A stretch of 64,000 nucleotides of DNA from Pedobacter ureilyticus. Lineage in GTDB: Bacteria > Bacteroidota > Bacteroidia > Sphingobacteriales > Sphingobacteriaceae. Made by a program: the position numbers and the translations under genes. The notes under the pieces were generated by a model. It worked only from the letters and a program-made list of their open reading frames with translations, ran no database searches and was not told the origin of the DNA. This document shows positions 35,455-44,809 of this stretch, piece after piece. The stretch lies in assembly GCF_005925345.1 (NCBI RefSeq), contig NZ_SSHJ01000005.1, positions 185,755 through 249,754 of the forward strand, written 5' to 3'. Position 1 is the stretch's first letter. Every line of letters begins with the position of its first letter.

Positions 35455-35487
35455 CAAATTTAATCAATCGATTGATTAAAATACAAA
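35455..35487 (-). promoter_or_regulatory. Promoter and operator of the efflux operon
   Basis: On the minus strand TTTG (35484-35487) and TAAATTTG (35455-35462) are 21 bases apart, the Bacteroidota -33/-7 pattern. Positions 35459-35480 are a perfect 22-base palindrome with half site TTTAATCAATC, overlapping the -7 box and filling most of the spacer: a likely TetR operator. Confidence 0.72.
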
Positions 35488-35544
35488 TATTATTATTTTG
35501 CTTTACAATTGGATGATAAATGAATGTTTAATTTTCTAGTTCTC

Positions 35545-36078
35545 TTAACGATGAAATTTATCTTGTTTCCAGTTTAATGGATTGTTTTGGATGTAATTGG
35601 AGATATTTTGATAAGCATTTTGGTTACGGATAATGTGTTCATAATAATTACGTTGCCAGATATTTTTGGTATTATAATTTTCGATGAACCATTTGGTAAC
35701 GCCGATTTTAAAACCGCGTACAATAGAACCAACGGTTCGTGACGTGCCATGTCGTTGGGACAAATCATCATTTGCCCGTGTATGATGGGGCAAATGATGA
35801 TTTACCCTTACAGGAAGTGTAGAGATTTCAACGATACCATGGATATGATTAGGCATCACAACAAAATCATGCAAAACAACATTAGTGAAGTGTTCTGGTA
35901 TTGCCAGCCAACAAATTTGTACCTGTTTACCCGCATTGCTCAACATCATTTTACCATTAACGATTTTGCCAAAACGATGAAGTCTATTCTGGCAACAAAT
36001 TGTGATAAAATATAATCCCTCTTTTGAATAATCGTAACCTTGCAGTCTAATAGATTGTCTATTGAATTGATGGTGCAT
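35545..36078 (-). CDS. REP-associated tyrosine transposase (RAYT, IS200-like)
   Basis: 177 aa Y1-type HUH nuclease. The N-terminal IRLQGYDYSKEGLYFITICC is typical of RAYTs, the HUH motif is MPNHIHGIVE and the catalytic tyrosine is likely in WQRNYYEHIIRN. Such proteins process single-stranded REP hairpins and are normally present in one copy without inverted repeats of their own. Odd: a perfect 16-base inverted repeat (35762-35803) is inside the coding region. Many hairpin repeats in this window are possible substrates. Confidence 0.85.
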   Translation of the reverse strand: MHHQFNRQSIRLQGYDYSKEGLYFITICCQNRLHRFGKIVNGKMMLSNAGKQVQICWLAIPEHFTNVVLHDFVVMPNHIHGIVEISTLPVRVNHHLPHHTRANDDLSQRHGTSRTVGSIVRGFKIGVTKWFIENYNTKNIWQRNYYEHIIRNQNAYQNISNYIQNNPLNWKQDKFHR

Positions 36079-36126
36079 TTTGTTTTCGGTAGGTGGTAAT
36101 TAAAAATAACAAAAGCCTGTAAAAAC

Positions 36127-36157
36127 AAAAAACGCCACTGGAGTGCAGCGGCGTTTT
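36127..36157 (-). terminator. Terminator after the M28 peptidase gene
   Basis: AAAACGCCACTG and CAGCGGCGTTTT form a stem around five bases; on the minus strand it is followed by T residues. It lies between the peptidase end at 36173 and the RAYT start at 36078. Confidence 0.7.
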
Positions 36158-36172
36158 AAATATTTATTCAGT

Positions 36173-37879
36173 TTACTTACCCAATTGCTCCAAATAGTCT
36201 TGAGTTTGTTTTTCGACAGCTAAAGTAGCCACCTTAATGCTAGAACCAACTCTGGTGGTTTGTGGGTTAACCGCTAGTTTCCCTACAGTAGCTAAGGCAT
36301 CTACATACCACTTTCCCCAAACTTCAATAATGTGTTTTTCGTCCTTGGCAATTTTGCCTTCAGCGATGGCTTTTTTGCTTAACTCAAATTCAGTTTTTAA
36401 GCGCAACAAAGCATCTTCCTTAATTTGGGTTACCGTAGCCGAAGCTGTATTTTCATCAGCAGTAATTAAAGTGTAAGCTGCGGTTAATGCACTTATGCCA
36501 ACGTTCTTCATTGTTTTTGCAGAAACCTTGTCAATTCTATCATTGTCGGTATGGTAAAATACGTCGGTAAAATGCCACATCAACAAACCTGGTATTTTAT
36601 TCTGCAAGAAAGGCGTATGGTCGCTACCGCCTTCAAAAGGATTAAATTTAACCGTCCAATTGGCAAATTTGCCTTGCTCTTTGCAAATATCAAACACAAA
36701 ATCGTTAAAATAATGCGGAAACAAATCTTTCTCTTTCACATCTCCAGCACCCCATTCAGAGTGTTTGTCTTCGCCGCGTGTCCAAATAGCAGAAGGGTCT
36801 GGCATCTTTTCTAATAAAAATGTTCCACCAGTTTTCTCGGTATCTTCGCCAACCATATCCAAGCTCATTCCCCACAAAATGCCTTTGGCACGAGCACTGT
36901 CTTCTACAATGTATCTCCGTGTCGAAGTAATTTCGTCGCCCCATAAAAAGGTTAAACTACGTTGAGGTTTTAGCTTGCCATTTTCAACGAGTTGTGCGGT
37001 TAAGCGAGCCATTTCGGCCAACGTTCCCACACCCGATGCGTTATCATTTGCACCAGGTTCTTGTACATGAGCGCTGTAAACAAAGCGCTCTTGTGGTTTT
37101 ATACTGCCACGAACATTAGCCACAATGGTTAATTCTTCTGCGGGATAAGTTTTGGTAGTGATATTTACTTTTAATTCCACTTTACCTTTTAAGCAAGCTT
37201 CTTTTAAACGCTCTTTTGATGCGTAAGATAAGAACAACGCCCAAATACCTGCATTTTTTTGCATAGCACTAAACTGAATGGAAGTGGTATGCTTAGTAGG
37301 TTGGTTGTAATCTGGAAGTGCAAAACCTAAAACACCAACAGCACCAGCTTTGGCTGCAAAGCTTACTAAACGTTGCGCAGGTAGCTCTCCAAAAACGATT
37401 TTCCCTTTCAAGTCTTTGCCTGCTAAATCTTCTTTGCTGGCTTTGTTTACAAAAACTACTTCCGCCGTTACGCCTTCGGCAGCAGTAGAAACGCAGTTAA
37501 TTGGGATCATGTTTCTGTTGGTTTTAAACGATTGCAGAGCTGATTTTTCGCCAACAATGCTAATGCTGGCATCCACAGGTTCCCACGCATCGTTTTTCAT
37601 CTTTCTTTTTTCGATGCGGTAGGTTAGGGGAGCTTCAAATTCATTTTTGCTTTGCAGTACATAACCTGCTTTTTTCAAGATTTCTTCTACGCGGTAAATA
37701 CTGGTATCAAAGCCTTTGTTGCCTGGTAACCGGAAAAATTGCTCCACAAAAGCGGTGGTTTTATAGGCATTTTTCTCCTTGAAACCACTTCTGGTTAATT
37801 TAAAATATTGCTCCTTCTGGCTTTGCGCCGCTGTATTAAGTGCTAGGGCCATTAGCACAATAAAAAGTAGTTTTTGCAT
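36173..37879 (-). CDS. Secreted M28 family aminopeptidase
   Basis: 568 aa from the ATG at 37879, with signal peptide MQKLLFIVLMALALNTAAQS. A PA domain lies at about 120-240 and the zinc peptidase domain at 250-470: ligands in YSAHVQEPGANDNASGVG, WGDEITSTRRYI and EGGSDHTPF, with a distal histidine in YHTDNDRID. M28 enzymes cleave N-terminal residues from peptides. It is a single-gene unit with its own terminator. Confidence 0.88.
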   Translation of the reverse strand: MQKLLFIVLMALALNTAAQSQKEQYFKLTRSGFKEKNAYKTTAFVEQFFRLPGNKGFDTSIYRVEEILKKAGYVLQSKNEFEAPLTYRIEKRKMKNDAWEPVDASISIVGEKSALQSFKTNRNMIPINCVSTAAEGVTAEVVFVNKASKEDLAGKDLKGKIVFGELPAQRLVSFAAKAGAVGVLGFALPDYNQPTKHTTSIQFSAMQKNAGIWALFLSYASKERLKEACLKGKVELKVNITTKTYPAEELTIVANVRGSIKPQERFVYSAHVQEPGANDNASGVGTLAEMARLTAQLVENGKLKPQRSLTFLWGDEITSTRRYIVEDSARAKGILWGMSLDMVGEDTEKTGGTFLLEKMPDPSAIWTRGEDKHSEWGAGDVKEKDLFPHYFNDFVFDICKEQGKFANWTVKFNPFEGGSDHTPFLQNKIPGLLMWHFTDVFYHTDNDRIDKVSAKTMKNVGISALTAAYTLITADENTASATVTQIKEDALLRLKTEFELSKKAIAEGKIAKDEKHIIEVWGKWYVDALATVGKLAVNPQTTRVGSSIKVATLAVEKQTQDYLEQLGK

Positions 37880-38036
37880 GTTTAATGTTGTAGAGCGCAA
37901 AAGTAGTATAATCGAGGTTAAAAATAATCAATAATCAAATTCCAATTATCAAGAGGTTATATATGGATGCCTATAAAAAGATTTGAAAAGCAATATTGAT
38001 GCATCTATTAATGTGTAGTCTCGCTACAAGTTTTTC

Positions 38037-38099
38037 AACAGTCTTCCGACAAGCTCAGACTGACATTGAAAACGCTTTTCGCTGCTATCGGGGTTAGTT
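38037..38099 (-). repeat. Composite intergenic repeat element, truncated copy 4
   Basis: Only the left module (reverse strand, TAACCCCGATAGCAGCGAAA, at 38076-38099) and part of a GTCAGTCTGAGCTTGTCGGA core are present; the right module is absent. Confidence 0.5.
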
Positions 38100-38287
38100 G
38101 GCAGGTATTTTGCACAGATTTACGTTTAATAAACCTGATGGCAATGTAAAGCCCGCAAACGAGGCACGAGTGCGGACTTGTAATGTAAAGCAGGGCTTGC
38201 TTAACTAGTAAGGTGGATTTTTGCTTTACAAAAGATAATTCAAATAGCTAACCTTTAATAAACTAAACAACTAACCATCCAAATTGA

Positions 38288-38295
38288 TATTTTTG
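38288..38295 (+). promoter_or_regulatory. -7 promoter element for the AsmA gene
   Basis: TATTTTTG matches TAnnTTTG and ends 16 bases before the ATG at 38312. No TTTG at the proper -33 distance was found. Confidence 0.4.
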
Positions 38296-38311
38296 TTATA
38301 AATTACATCAC

Positions 38312-40903
38312 ATGAAAAAAGTTTTAATTACCATCGCTATCGTTTTCGCTGTTTTGCTGATTTCGGCGGCTGCGGTGCCTTATCTTTTTAAAGATCAGAT
38401 TGTTGCCAAGGTAAAGTCGGTAATCAACCAAAAAGTAAATGCTAAGGTAGATTTCAAAGAATTTGATTTAACGTTGATTCGCTCATTTCCCAAAATGGGG
38501 ATTCGTTTGAACGATTTATCGGTAGTAGGTGTAGATAGTTTTGCACAAGATACCCTAGCCAACATTAAACAATTGCAGCTCGATTTGAATTTAATGAGTG
38601 TAATTAAAGGCGAGACGTACGAAATTAATGCGGTAAGTTTACAGGAACCTACTATTTTAGCCAAGGTTTTGAAGAGTGGTAAAGCCAATTGGGATATCAT
38701 GAAACCTGATAGTACGGCAAAACCTACCGATACGGCAAGCACCGCTTTTAAAGCAGCTTTAGAAAAATACTCGATTGAAAAGGGTAAAATCATTTACGAT
38801 GATGCTTCCTTAAATTTCTTTTTGCAGGCCGAAGATTTAAACCATACTGGAAAGGGAAACTTTACCCAAGATATTTTTACTTTAACTACGCTATCTGATA
38901 TTGAAAAACTGACGGTAAAATACGGCGGTATTCCTTATTTAAACGGTGTAGTCTTAGATGCCAGTTTGCCATTGGAAATGGATATGAAGCAGATGAAGTT
39001 TACGTTTGGCGAGAATAAGATTAAACTGAACGAACTAGTACTTTCTGCAGTGGGTTATTTGGCCATGCCTAACCAAACCGATATGGTAATGGATTTAAAG
39101 TTTGATGCGCAACAATCGGATTTGAAAAACTTCTTGTCGTTAATTCCGGCCATTTATGCAGCCAATTTTAAAGATATGCAGGCAACCGGTAAGTTTGGTG
39201 TGAATGGCGTGGTAAAAGGTACCTACAATGAAAAAACCATTCCCACTTTTAATCTTAATTTAAGCATTGCTGATGGGAAAATCCAATATCCTTCCTTGCC
39301 ATCGGCCATAAACAACATACAGGTAAAAGCAAACATCGCGAATCCTGATGGCGTAATGGACCATACGGTGGTTAATATTCCGGCTTTTCATTTGGAGTTT
39401 GGTAAGGCGCCTTTAGATGGTCGTTTGTTGGTTAAAAACCCAATTAGCGATCCGTTTGTAGACATGGCTTTGAAAGGAAACTTAGATTTAAAACAATTGA
39501 CGACCATTTTTCCGTTAAAGGATATGACCATTTCTGGACAGTTGTTGGCAGATGTGCAGGCTGCGGGTAAAAAATCATCGGTGGATAAAGGACAGTACCA
39601 AGATTTTAAAGCTTCGGGACAAATGCAGGCCACTAATTTTGTGTATGCTGGTGCCAGTGTACCAATGCCGGTAAGCATTCCATCTGCTAAAATGACTTTT
39701 AGTCCTAAGAACATTACGTTGAGCAACCTTTCTGCTAAACTTGGAAAAAGTGATTTTGAGGCTAATGGTGCTATCAATAATTACTTGAATTACGTTTTCA
39801 AGAAAAACCAATTGTTAGAAGGTAATTTCAATCTTTCGGCTAACTATATCGATGTGAATGAATTGATGGGGCCAAGCGCTACTGAAGAGACAAAAACTAA
39901 AGAAGAAGTGCCAATGACTGTTTTTGAAGTGCCTGCAAATATCAATTTCAATATGGCTTTAAAAGCAAACCAGTTGAAGTACGATAAATACGATATCAAG
40001 AATGCAAAAGGTGCCTTACAAATAAAGGATAGAACAGTTTACTTTAAGAATTTAGGTTTAGATATGGTAGGGGGGACCATTAAAATGAACGGTTCTTATG
40101 CAACCATCAATCCTAAAAAGCCAAAAGTAGCTGTTGATTTTGGAATGGAAAAAATTGATATCCAGCAAGCTTTTAATGCATTTAATACGGTAAAATTATT
40201 GGCTCCAATTGCGCAGTACGCCAAGGGAACTTTCTCTACCAATTTAAAATTTAATTCTGATTTGGATGATAAAATGATGCCGATTTACTCGTCTATTAAT
40301 GCAGATGGCTTAGCAAATATTATACAAGCGGTGGTTGATGGATTTGAACCGGTAACCAAACTGGCAAATACTTTGGGCGTTACCGAAATGAAAAAATTAG
40401 AAGTTAACGATCTGAAAACGAAGTTCAGAATTGATAACGGTCGTTTAATTGTAGCTCCATTTGATATCAAGGTAAAAGGCGTGGCAATGAACGTTGCTGG
40501 TTCAAACGGTATAGACCAAACTATGGATTACGATTTGGTGCTAAATGTACCACGTGCTATGCTGGGCGCTAAAGCTAATGAGGCAGCCAATTCTGCAATG
40601 GCCGCCTTAAATAGTAAATTAGGAACAAATGTATCTATGGGCGAAACGATTAAGATTAATGCTGACTTATTAGGAACGTTCTTGAAACCTAACATTAAAC
40701 TTAAATATGGCGCTGGCGACGGAACCGCCGGGAATGCTGCAAAAGAGGTAGTTAACCAAGTGGTGGCCGAGAAAAAGGCAGAGCTGGAAACCAAAGCCAA
40801 AGAAAAGGTAGATACCTTGAAAAAGCAAGCGGTTGAAAAAGCAACTACCGAAATTGGCAATAAGCTAAAAGGCTTGTTTAACAAGAAGAAAAAAGATACT
40901 TGA
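38312..40903 (+). CDS. AsmA family envelope protein
   Basis: 863 aa. An N-terminal helix (about 4-26) anchors a long periplasmic repeat protein; AsmA-like motifs begin INQKVNAKVDFKEFDLTLI and continue through a beta-rich tract to about 810. The last 60 residues are charged and helical (EKKAELETKAKEKVDTLKKQ). AsmA-like proteins are proposed bridge-shaped lipid carriers between the membranes. A 16-base perfect inverted repeat follows the stop. Confidence 0.82.
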   Translation: MKKVLITIAIVFAVLLISAAAVPYLFKDQIVAKVKSVINQKVNAKVDFKEFDLTLIRSFPKMGIRLNDLSVVGVDSFAQDTLANIKQLQLDLNLMSVIKGETYEINAVSLQEPTILAKVLKSGKANWDIMKPDSTAKPTDTASTAFKAALEKYSIEKGKIIYDDASLNFFLQAEDLNHTGKGNFTQDIFTLTTLSDIEKLTVKYGGIPYLNGVVLDASLPLEMDMKQMKFTFGENKIKLNELVLSAVGYLAMPNQTDMVMDLKFDAQQSDLKNFLSLIPAIYAANFKDMQATGKFGVNGVVKGTYNEKTIPTFNLNLSIADGKIQYPSLPSAINNIQVKANIANPDGVMDHTVVNIPAFHLEFGKAPLDGRLLVKNPISDPFVDMALKGNLDLKQLTTIFPLKDMTISGQLLADVQAAGKKSSVDKGQYQDFKASGQMQATNFVYAGASVPMPVSIPSAKMTFSPKNITLSNLSAKLGKSDFEANGAINNYLNYVFKKNQLLEGNFNLSANYIDVNELMGPSATEETKTKEEVPMTVFEVPANINFNMALKANQLKYDKYDIKNAKGALQIKDRTVYFKNLGLDMVGGTIKMNGSYATINPKKPKVAVDFGMEKIDIQQAFNAFNTVKLLAPIAQYAKGTFSTNLKFNSDLDDKMMPIYSSINADGLANIIQAVVDGFEPVTKLANTLGVTEMKKLEVNDLKTKFRIDNGRLIVAPFDIKVKGVAMNVAGSNGIDQTMDYDLVLNVPRAMLGAKANEAANSAMAALNSKLGTNVSMGETIKINADLLGTFLKPNIKLKYGAGDGTAGNAAKEVVNQVVAEKKAELETKAKEKVDTLKKQAVEKATTEIGNKLKGLFNKKKKDT

Positions 40904-40936
40904 TAACAATAGCTCGTTTGAAGAGACGCTGAGTTA

Positions 40937-40969
40937 AACGTCGTAAGTTTTTAAAACTTACGACGTTTG
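40937..40969. terminator. 16-base perfect inverted repeat after AsmA
   Basis: AAACGTCGTAAGTTTT pairs fully with AAAACTTACGACGTTT across one base. The T tract after it is short (TTTG), so termination is likely but not certain. Confidence 0.55.
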
Positions 40970-41180
40970 CTTTGCTACTTGAGTTATAAAAGGGGTATTA
41001 TTTTGATGATAGGACAAATCTTTGGAATGACTTTTACCAAGGGTGATCTATTCAAGGATTTTACTTAGTAGGCTTTTGGTTCTACACAAGCTGTCGATAA
41101 ATTGGTTAAATGGTACGCAGCGTTGGAAATGAAGAATTTTGTACCCAATTCAGGTTTAGGTAGCTGATTCGAAAGGCATA

Positions 41181-41218
41181 AAAAAACCTCGCATTTTTCT
41201 GAAAGTGCGAGGTTTTTT
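41181..41218 (-). terminator. Bidirectional terminator after the hexosaminidase gene
   Basis: AAAAAACCTCGCA and TGCGAGGTTTTTT make a 13-base stem around 12 bases, T-rich on both strands. It ends the minus-strand GH20 gene. Confidence 0.85.
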
Positions 41219-41220
41219 AC

Positions 41221-43185
41221 TTACTTCTTCAACGGTGCCCTTTTATTTAACTCATCAATGGGCATGTGCATCATTCTACCGATAGGTTTTTTACCGCGGT
41301 AGGTAATCACTTTCAGCGCATTTGCGTCTATTGGTACTACCAAAGGCTCGGTATATTTTGGATAAAAATGGTCTGGAAAGGAATTATCGAAGCTGTAATA
41401 GATATCCAAATCTTCAACTTCGGTAGTTAGGGTTACTAGCAGCCTACCATCGGCTGTGCGTTTAACTGCAAAAATTGGATCGTAAACACTTGGTGCATAT
41501 TTGGTTTCGGCTGCATTTAAACGTTCGAAATGCTGTTCGGTACGAGCAAAAAAGTTCTTCCAATTTTTCTTTTCCTTGGGGCTCCATACGCTTTCGGCAA
41601 TGGCAAAGCCACGTGGCCAGGTCATGTATTCGGCCTGGCGAATGTTATAAACCTGCTCAGTCCATAAGTTACCCTGAGCACCTTTAATATATTTAGGATC
41701 TACACCTTCAGGAACGGGATCAAACTGGTAGGTTTTGCTTAATCGTAACCCCTTGTAAACCTTAGGCTCAGTAATTTCATCGGCTTGCATGTAATCTAAG
41801 TAGGCGTATTGTGTAGGACTCATTACCACTTCATGCTTGTTCTTTGCGGCTTCCACACCGTATTTCATATCTCTCCAGCTCATCACTGCCGTACTTTGCG
41901 ATACGCCACCTTCCAGTACTTCATCCCAAGCCATAAAGCGTTTACCATGTTTAGCTACAATTTTTTCTAACCTACGTTCGAAATAACTTTGCACTTGCGG
42001 CATAGTTTTTAGGTTTTCACGTTTCATTAGCTCCATGATCTGTGGGGTTTTCTCCCAAAAATTGTGAGGGGCTTCATCGCCACCCATGTGGATGTATTCG
42101 AAAGGAAAGATTTGAGCAACTTGCGAAATTACCGTGTCTAAAAATTCGTAAACTTTTTCATTTGCGGGACAAAGTGTATTATCCACCATGGCCAATGGTG
42201 GAGCACCACGGCTCCAATCCATAATGCGCTCGCCGCTACGCACTTTGTAGTTTACGGCATCTGGTGTACAAGAAAGCTCTGGGTAAGAAGCAACCGCTGC
42301 CAAACTATGGCCAGGAACATCTACCTCTGGTAAAATATTTACAAAACGTTCTTTAGCGTAGGCCACCAATTCTTTCAGATCTTCTTGGGTGTAAAAACCA
42401 CCGTAATTACGAGGCTCATCTGGTTTTGGCGGAATAAAGTTGCCAAATGAACCTACACGTTTTACGTTCCAAGCGCCCACTTCTGTTAATTTTGGATACC
42501 CTTTGATTTCAATTCTCCAACCTTCATCATCGGTTAAATGTAAATGCAGGATATTGTATTTGTAACGCACCATCGCATCGATGTACTGTTTAACTTCGTC
42601 TTTGGTAAAGAAGTGCCTTGCCACGTCAAACATCAACCCTCGCCAACCCAAACGCGGATAATCGGTTATATTTACGCAAGGAATTTGCCATTTCACATCT
42701 TTTACTTCTTCCTTACTTTCAATCTCTTTTGGCAACAGTTGTATCAGCGTTTGTACGCCATAAAAAATACCTGCTGGTTTATTAGCAGTAATTACAATTT
42801 GTTGCGGAGTAACTTGTAGATGATAACCCTCTGCACCAATTGCCGCATCGTTCTTATCGGTAAGTACCAATCTAATATTTGCTGTGTTTGAAGCCGCTGC
42901 GGTTGCACTTATAAAATATCCTGTTGGTATGCCTAATCGCTCTTGCAAAAAAGTAATGGATTGTTTTAGCTCATTAGATTTTACCGCTTGGATAAGTATG
43001 CTTTGGGGTAATACAAAATGGCCTTCTTGTTTGGTTACCGTAACAGGCTCTGGAATGATTGCAATTTCGTTGTAGGCATGGTTGGCAGGTTGCTGCAAAG
43101 CCACATTGTCGTTAGTAATTAGTGTACTTTGTGCGGCCACTCCCATAGAAATGGATAAGAACACTGACGATAGGAATAGTTTCAT
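41221..43185 (-). CDS. Secreted beta-N-acetylhexosaminidase (GH20)
   Basis: 654 aa from the ATG at 43185 with signal peptide MKLFLSSVFLSISMGVAAQS. The GH20 N-terminal domain is at about 40-170, the catalytic barrel at 175-500: HLHLTDDEGWRIEIKGYPKL and the catalytic Asp370-Glu371 pair in YIHMGGDEAP. It releases terminal GlcNAc/GalNAc from chitin- or peptidoglycan-type glycans by substrate-assisted catalysis. No SusC/SusD pair is near, so it is a stand-alone enzyme. Confidence 0.93.
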   Translation of the reverse strand: MKLFLSSVFLSISMGVAAQSTLITNDNVALQQPANHAYNEIAIIPEPVTVTKQEGHFVLPQSILIQAVKSNELKQSITFLQERLGIPTGYFISATAAASNTANIRLVLTDKNDAAIGAEGYHLQVTPQQIVITANKPAGIFYGVQTLIQLLPKEIESKEEVKDVKWQIPCVNITDYPRLGWRGLMFDVARHFFTKDEVKQYIDAMVRYKYNILHLHLTDDEGWRIEIKGYPKLTEVGAWNVKRVGSFGNFIPPKPDEPRNYGGFYTQEDLKELVAYAKERFVNILPEVDVPGHSLAAVASYPELSCTPDAVNYKVRSGERIMDWSRGAPPLAMVDNTLCPANEKVYEFLDTVISQVAQIFPFEYIHMGGDEAPHNFWEKTPQIMELMKRENLKTMPQVQSYFERRLEKIVAKHGKRFMAWDEVLEGGVSQSTAVMSWRDMKYGVEAAKNKHEVVMSPTQYAYLDYMQADEITEPKVYKGLRLSKTYQFDPVPEGVDPKYIKGAQGNLWTEQVYNIRQAEYMTWPRGFAIAESVWSPKEKKNWKNFFARTEQHFERLNAAETKYAPSVYDPIFAVKRTADGRLLVTLTTEVEDLDIYYSFDNSFPDHFYPKYTEPLVVPIDANALKVITYRGKKPIGRMMHMPIDELNKRAPLKK

Positions 43186-43324
43186 GTTATATTTTGGTTG
43201 TGTGAAATGGCAATTTACCAAATACAAATCAGTTAGACAATCAATTATTAAAAATTATTAAAAACTATGATTTGAATAAAAATGCAGCATTAAGGGATAA
43301 TGGATAGTTTGTAGTGCTTAATGA

Positions 43325-43391
43325 ACCACCTTAGACACCTAAGAAATCCTTAGCTTTTTTATTCTAAAGTGTAATAGGTGTCTAAGGTGGT
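43325..43391. repeat. 17-base perfect inverted repeat with 33-base loop
   Basis: ACCACCTTAGACACCTA (43325-43341) and TAGGTGTCTAAGGTGGT (43375-43391) are exact complements. It lies in the gap between the DacB-type and GH20 genes, just past the end of the former. Confidence 0.75.
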
Positions 43392-43399
43392 AAAATATG

Positions 43400-44809
43400 T
43401 TACTTCAATGCATCCAAAACCCGAAATAATTTTCTACTAATGCCAGAGCCACTATAGTTGTTGATGTTAATTACCGCCACATATTTTTTCCCGTTTTTGT
43501 CGGTATAATAACCAGCATAAGCGGTTACATCGTTAATATTTCCGCTTTTAATGCTCATTCCATTGTAATCGGGAAACGATTTAAGATAATCAGCAAACCA
43601 TTCTTCTTTTTGCGCTTGGAATAGGATAGAGGCCATGGCCATGGTAGTGATTCGGTTGCCCGGCGAAAGTCCACTTCCGTCAATCATATTCAGTGCATTT
43701 TTGTCAATACCTTTGCCGGCCCAAAAATCTATTACCGCTTTTGCTCCATTTCGTGTATTGGCTTCTTTGCCTTGTTTATAGGCTATGGTTTTAAGTAATT
43801 GCTCGCCGTAAAGGTTAATGCTTTTTTTCTGGAACCAATACACCAGCTCACTTAATGTGGGTGAGAAGATGGTAAGCAAAGGCTTTTGCTGAATGGCGAT
43901 TTGTTTGTTTTCCAAAGCCATGATACGGGTAGAAGTAGCTGCTTTATCGCATTCAATGTTCAATCTTTTCAAAGTGTCTTGTAAACGGTAGGCGGCATCA
44001 AAAGCTGCATCGGGTAATGATAATGATATTCCAGATTTCTTAATACCCATTCCCCAAGTACCCCGTAGGTAACCTATATTGCTGTAGGGCGCTAAAAATC
44101 CGTAAGCGTTATCACCAGTGCCACTGGCGCCTGTTTTTAATTCATTTACCAATTGTATGTAAGGTGTGTGTGGTACGGTTCTCAGTACTTCTACATCGTT
44201 GCCGGTAGTTGCACCGGGTTTAAGGTGCACATCAAATTGGTTTTCTCGCCAGCAAATAGAACCGGCACCGGCTCCATAATAGTTGCCAATGTCTTGCCAA
44301 ATCCACCCAGTTGGGATGGTCGAAGTGCCAAAAGTGCTGTCGTCACTAATTACACTTCCTTCAATTTTTTTAATGCCAGCAGCTTTAATGGCTGCCACCC
44401 ATTGGTTAAGGATATTTCCCTCTTTGGTCTGCTCGTAGCGCCACGAACCCAAGCTTGGATCACCAGAACCAGTGATAATGATATCGCCTTGTAAGGTTCC
44501 TTCAGTAGTAATATTTCCAGTATATGCTAATTTGGTTTCGTAACGGAAATCCTTACCTAAAGTATAAAAAGCAGTAGCTGAAGTGATGGTTTTTAAGGTT
44601 GATGCGGTTGCTAAGCCAATGTTTTCGTTATCTGCAAATATTACTTTGCCTGTGCTGGCATCGAGTACGCAAAGCGATGTAATGGCATATTTAGCTTGTT
44701 CATCCCTAACTAAGATTTGATACGCTTTTTCTAGTTTTTGCGTAGTGGTTTGGGCATAGCTAGCTATCGAGATTAGAGAGGCTAACGTAAAAAGTCTAAA
44801 TAATTTCAT
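43400..44809 (-). CDS. dacB: D-alanyl-D-alanine carboxypeptidase/endopeptidase (PBP4, S13)
   Basis: 469 aa penicillin-binding protein with signal peptide (MKLFRLFTLASLISIASYAQ). The nucleophile motif is STLK at Ser70, the SxN motif is SIN in KKSINLYGEQLLK and the KTG-like triad is KSG in MSIKSGNINDVTAYAGYY. It trims or cleaves peptidoglycan stem peptides in the periplasm. Its start overlaps the end of the truncated DUF4143 gene by 14 bases. Confidence 0.9.
   Translation of the reverse strand: MKLFRLFTLASLISIASYAQTTTQKLEKAYQILVRDEQAKYAITSLCVLDASTGKVIFADNENIGLATASTLKTITSATAFYTLGKDFRYETKLAYTGNITTEGTLQGDIIITGSGDPSLGSWRYEQTKEGNILNQWVAAIKAAGIKKIEGSVISDDSTFGTSTIPTGWIWQDIGNYYGAGAGSICWRENQFDVHLKPGATTGNDVEVLRTVPHTPYIQLVNELKTGASGTGDNAYGFLAPYSNIGYLRGTWGMGIKKSGISLSLPDAAFDAAYRLQDTLKRLNIECDKAATSTRIMALENKQIAIQQKPLLTIFSPTLSELVYWFQKKSINLYGEQLLKTIAYKQGKEANTRNGAKAVIDFWAGKGIDKNALNMIDGSGLSPGNRITTMAMASILFQAQKEEWFADYLKSFPDYNGMSIKSGNINDVTAYAGYYTDKNGKKYVAVININNYSGSGISRKLFRVLDALK

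Larger units (their letters stand above)
37880..38311. other. Gene-free gap between the peptidase and AsmA genes
   Basis: A 432-base gap between divergent genes. It holds truncated composite element copy 4 (38037-38099, minus orientation), a hairpin AAGCCCGC/GCGGACTT (about 38150-38182), and the -7 element of the AsmA gene (38288). Confidence 0.65.
40904..41220. other. Gap after the AsmA gene with a possible gene remnant
   Basis: 317 bases. The terminator-like repeat at 40937-40969 comes first and a bidirectional terminator at 41181-41218 last. Between (41009-41166) a short frame opens with MIGQIFGMTFTKGDLFKDFT and stops; another frame reads STQAVDKLVKWYAALEMKNF. These look like pieces of a decayed gene, but I recognise no family and they may be chance. 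Confidence 0.4.

Noticed and set aside
41009..41166. Short frame MIGQIFGMTFTKGDLFKDFT as a functional small protein
   Set aside because: Stops after about 20 codons, no ribosome-binding context and no family; kept only as a possible remnant in the gap entry.
41221..43185. A polysaccharide utilisation locus around the GH20 gene
   Set aside because: No SusC/SusD genes, regulator or other glycan enzymes adjoin it.
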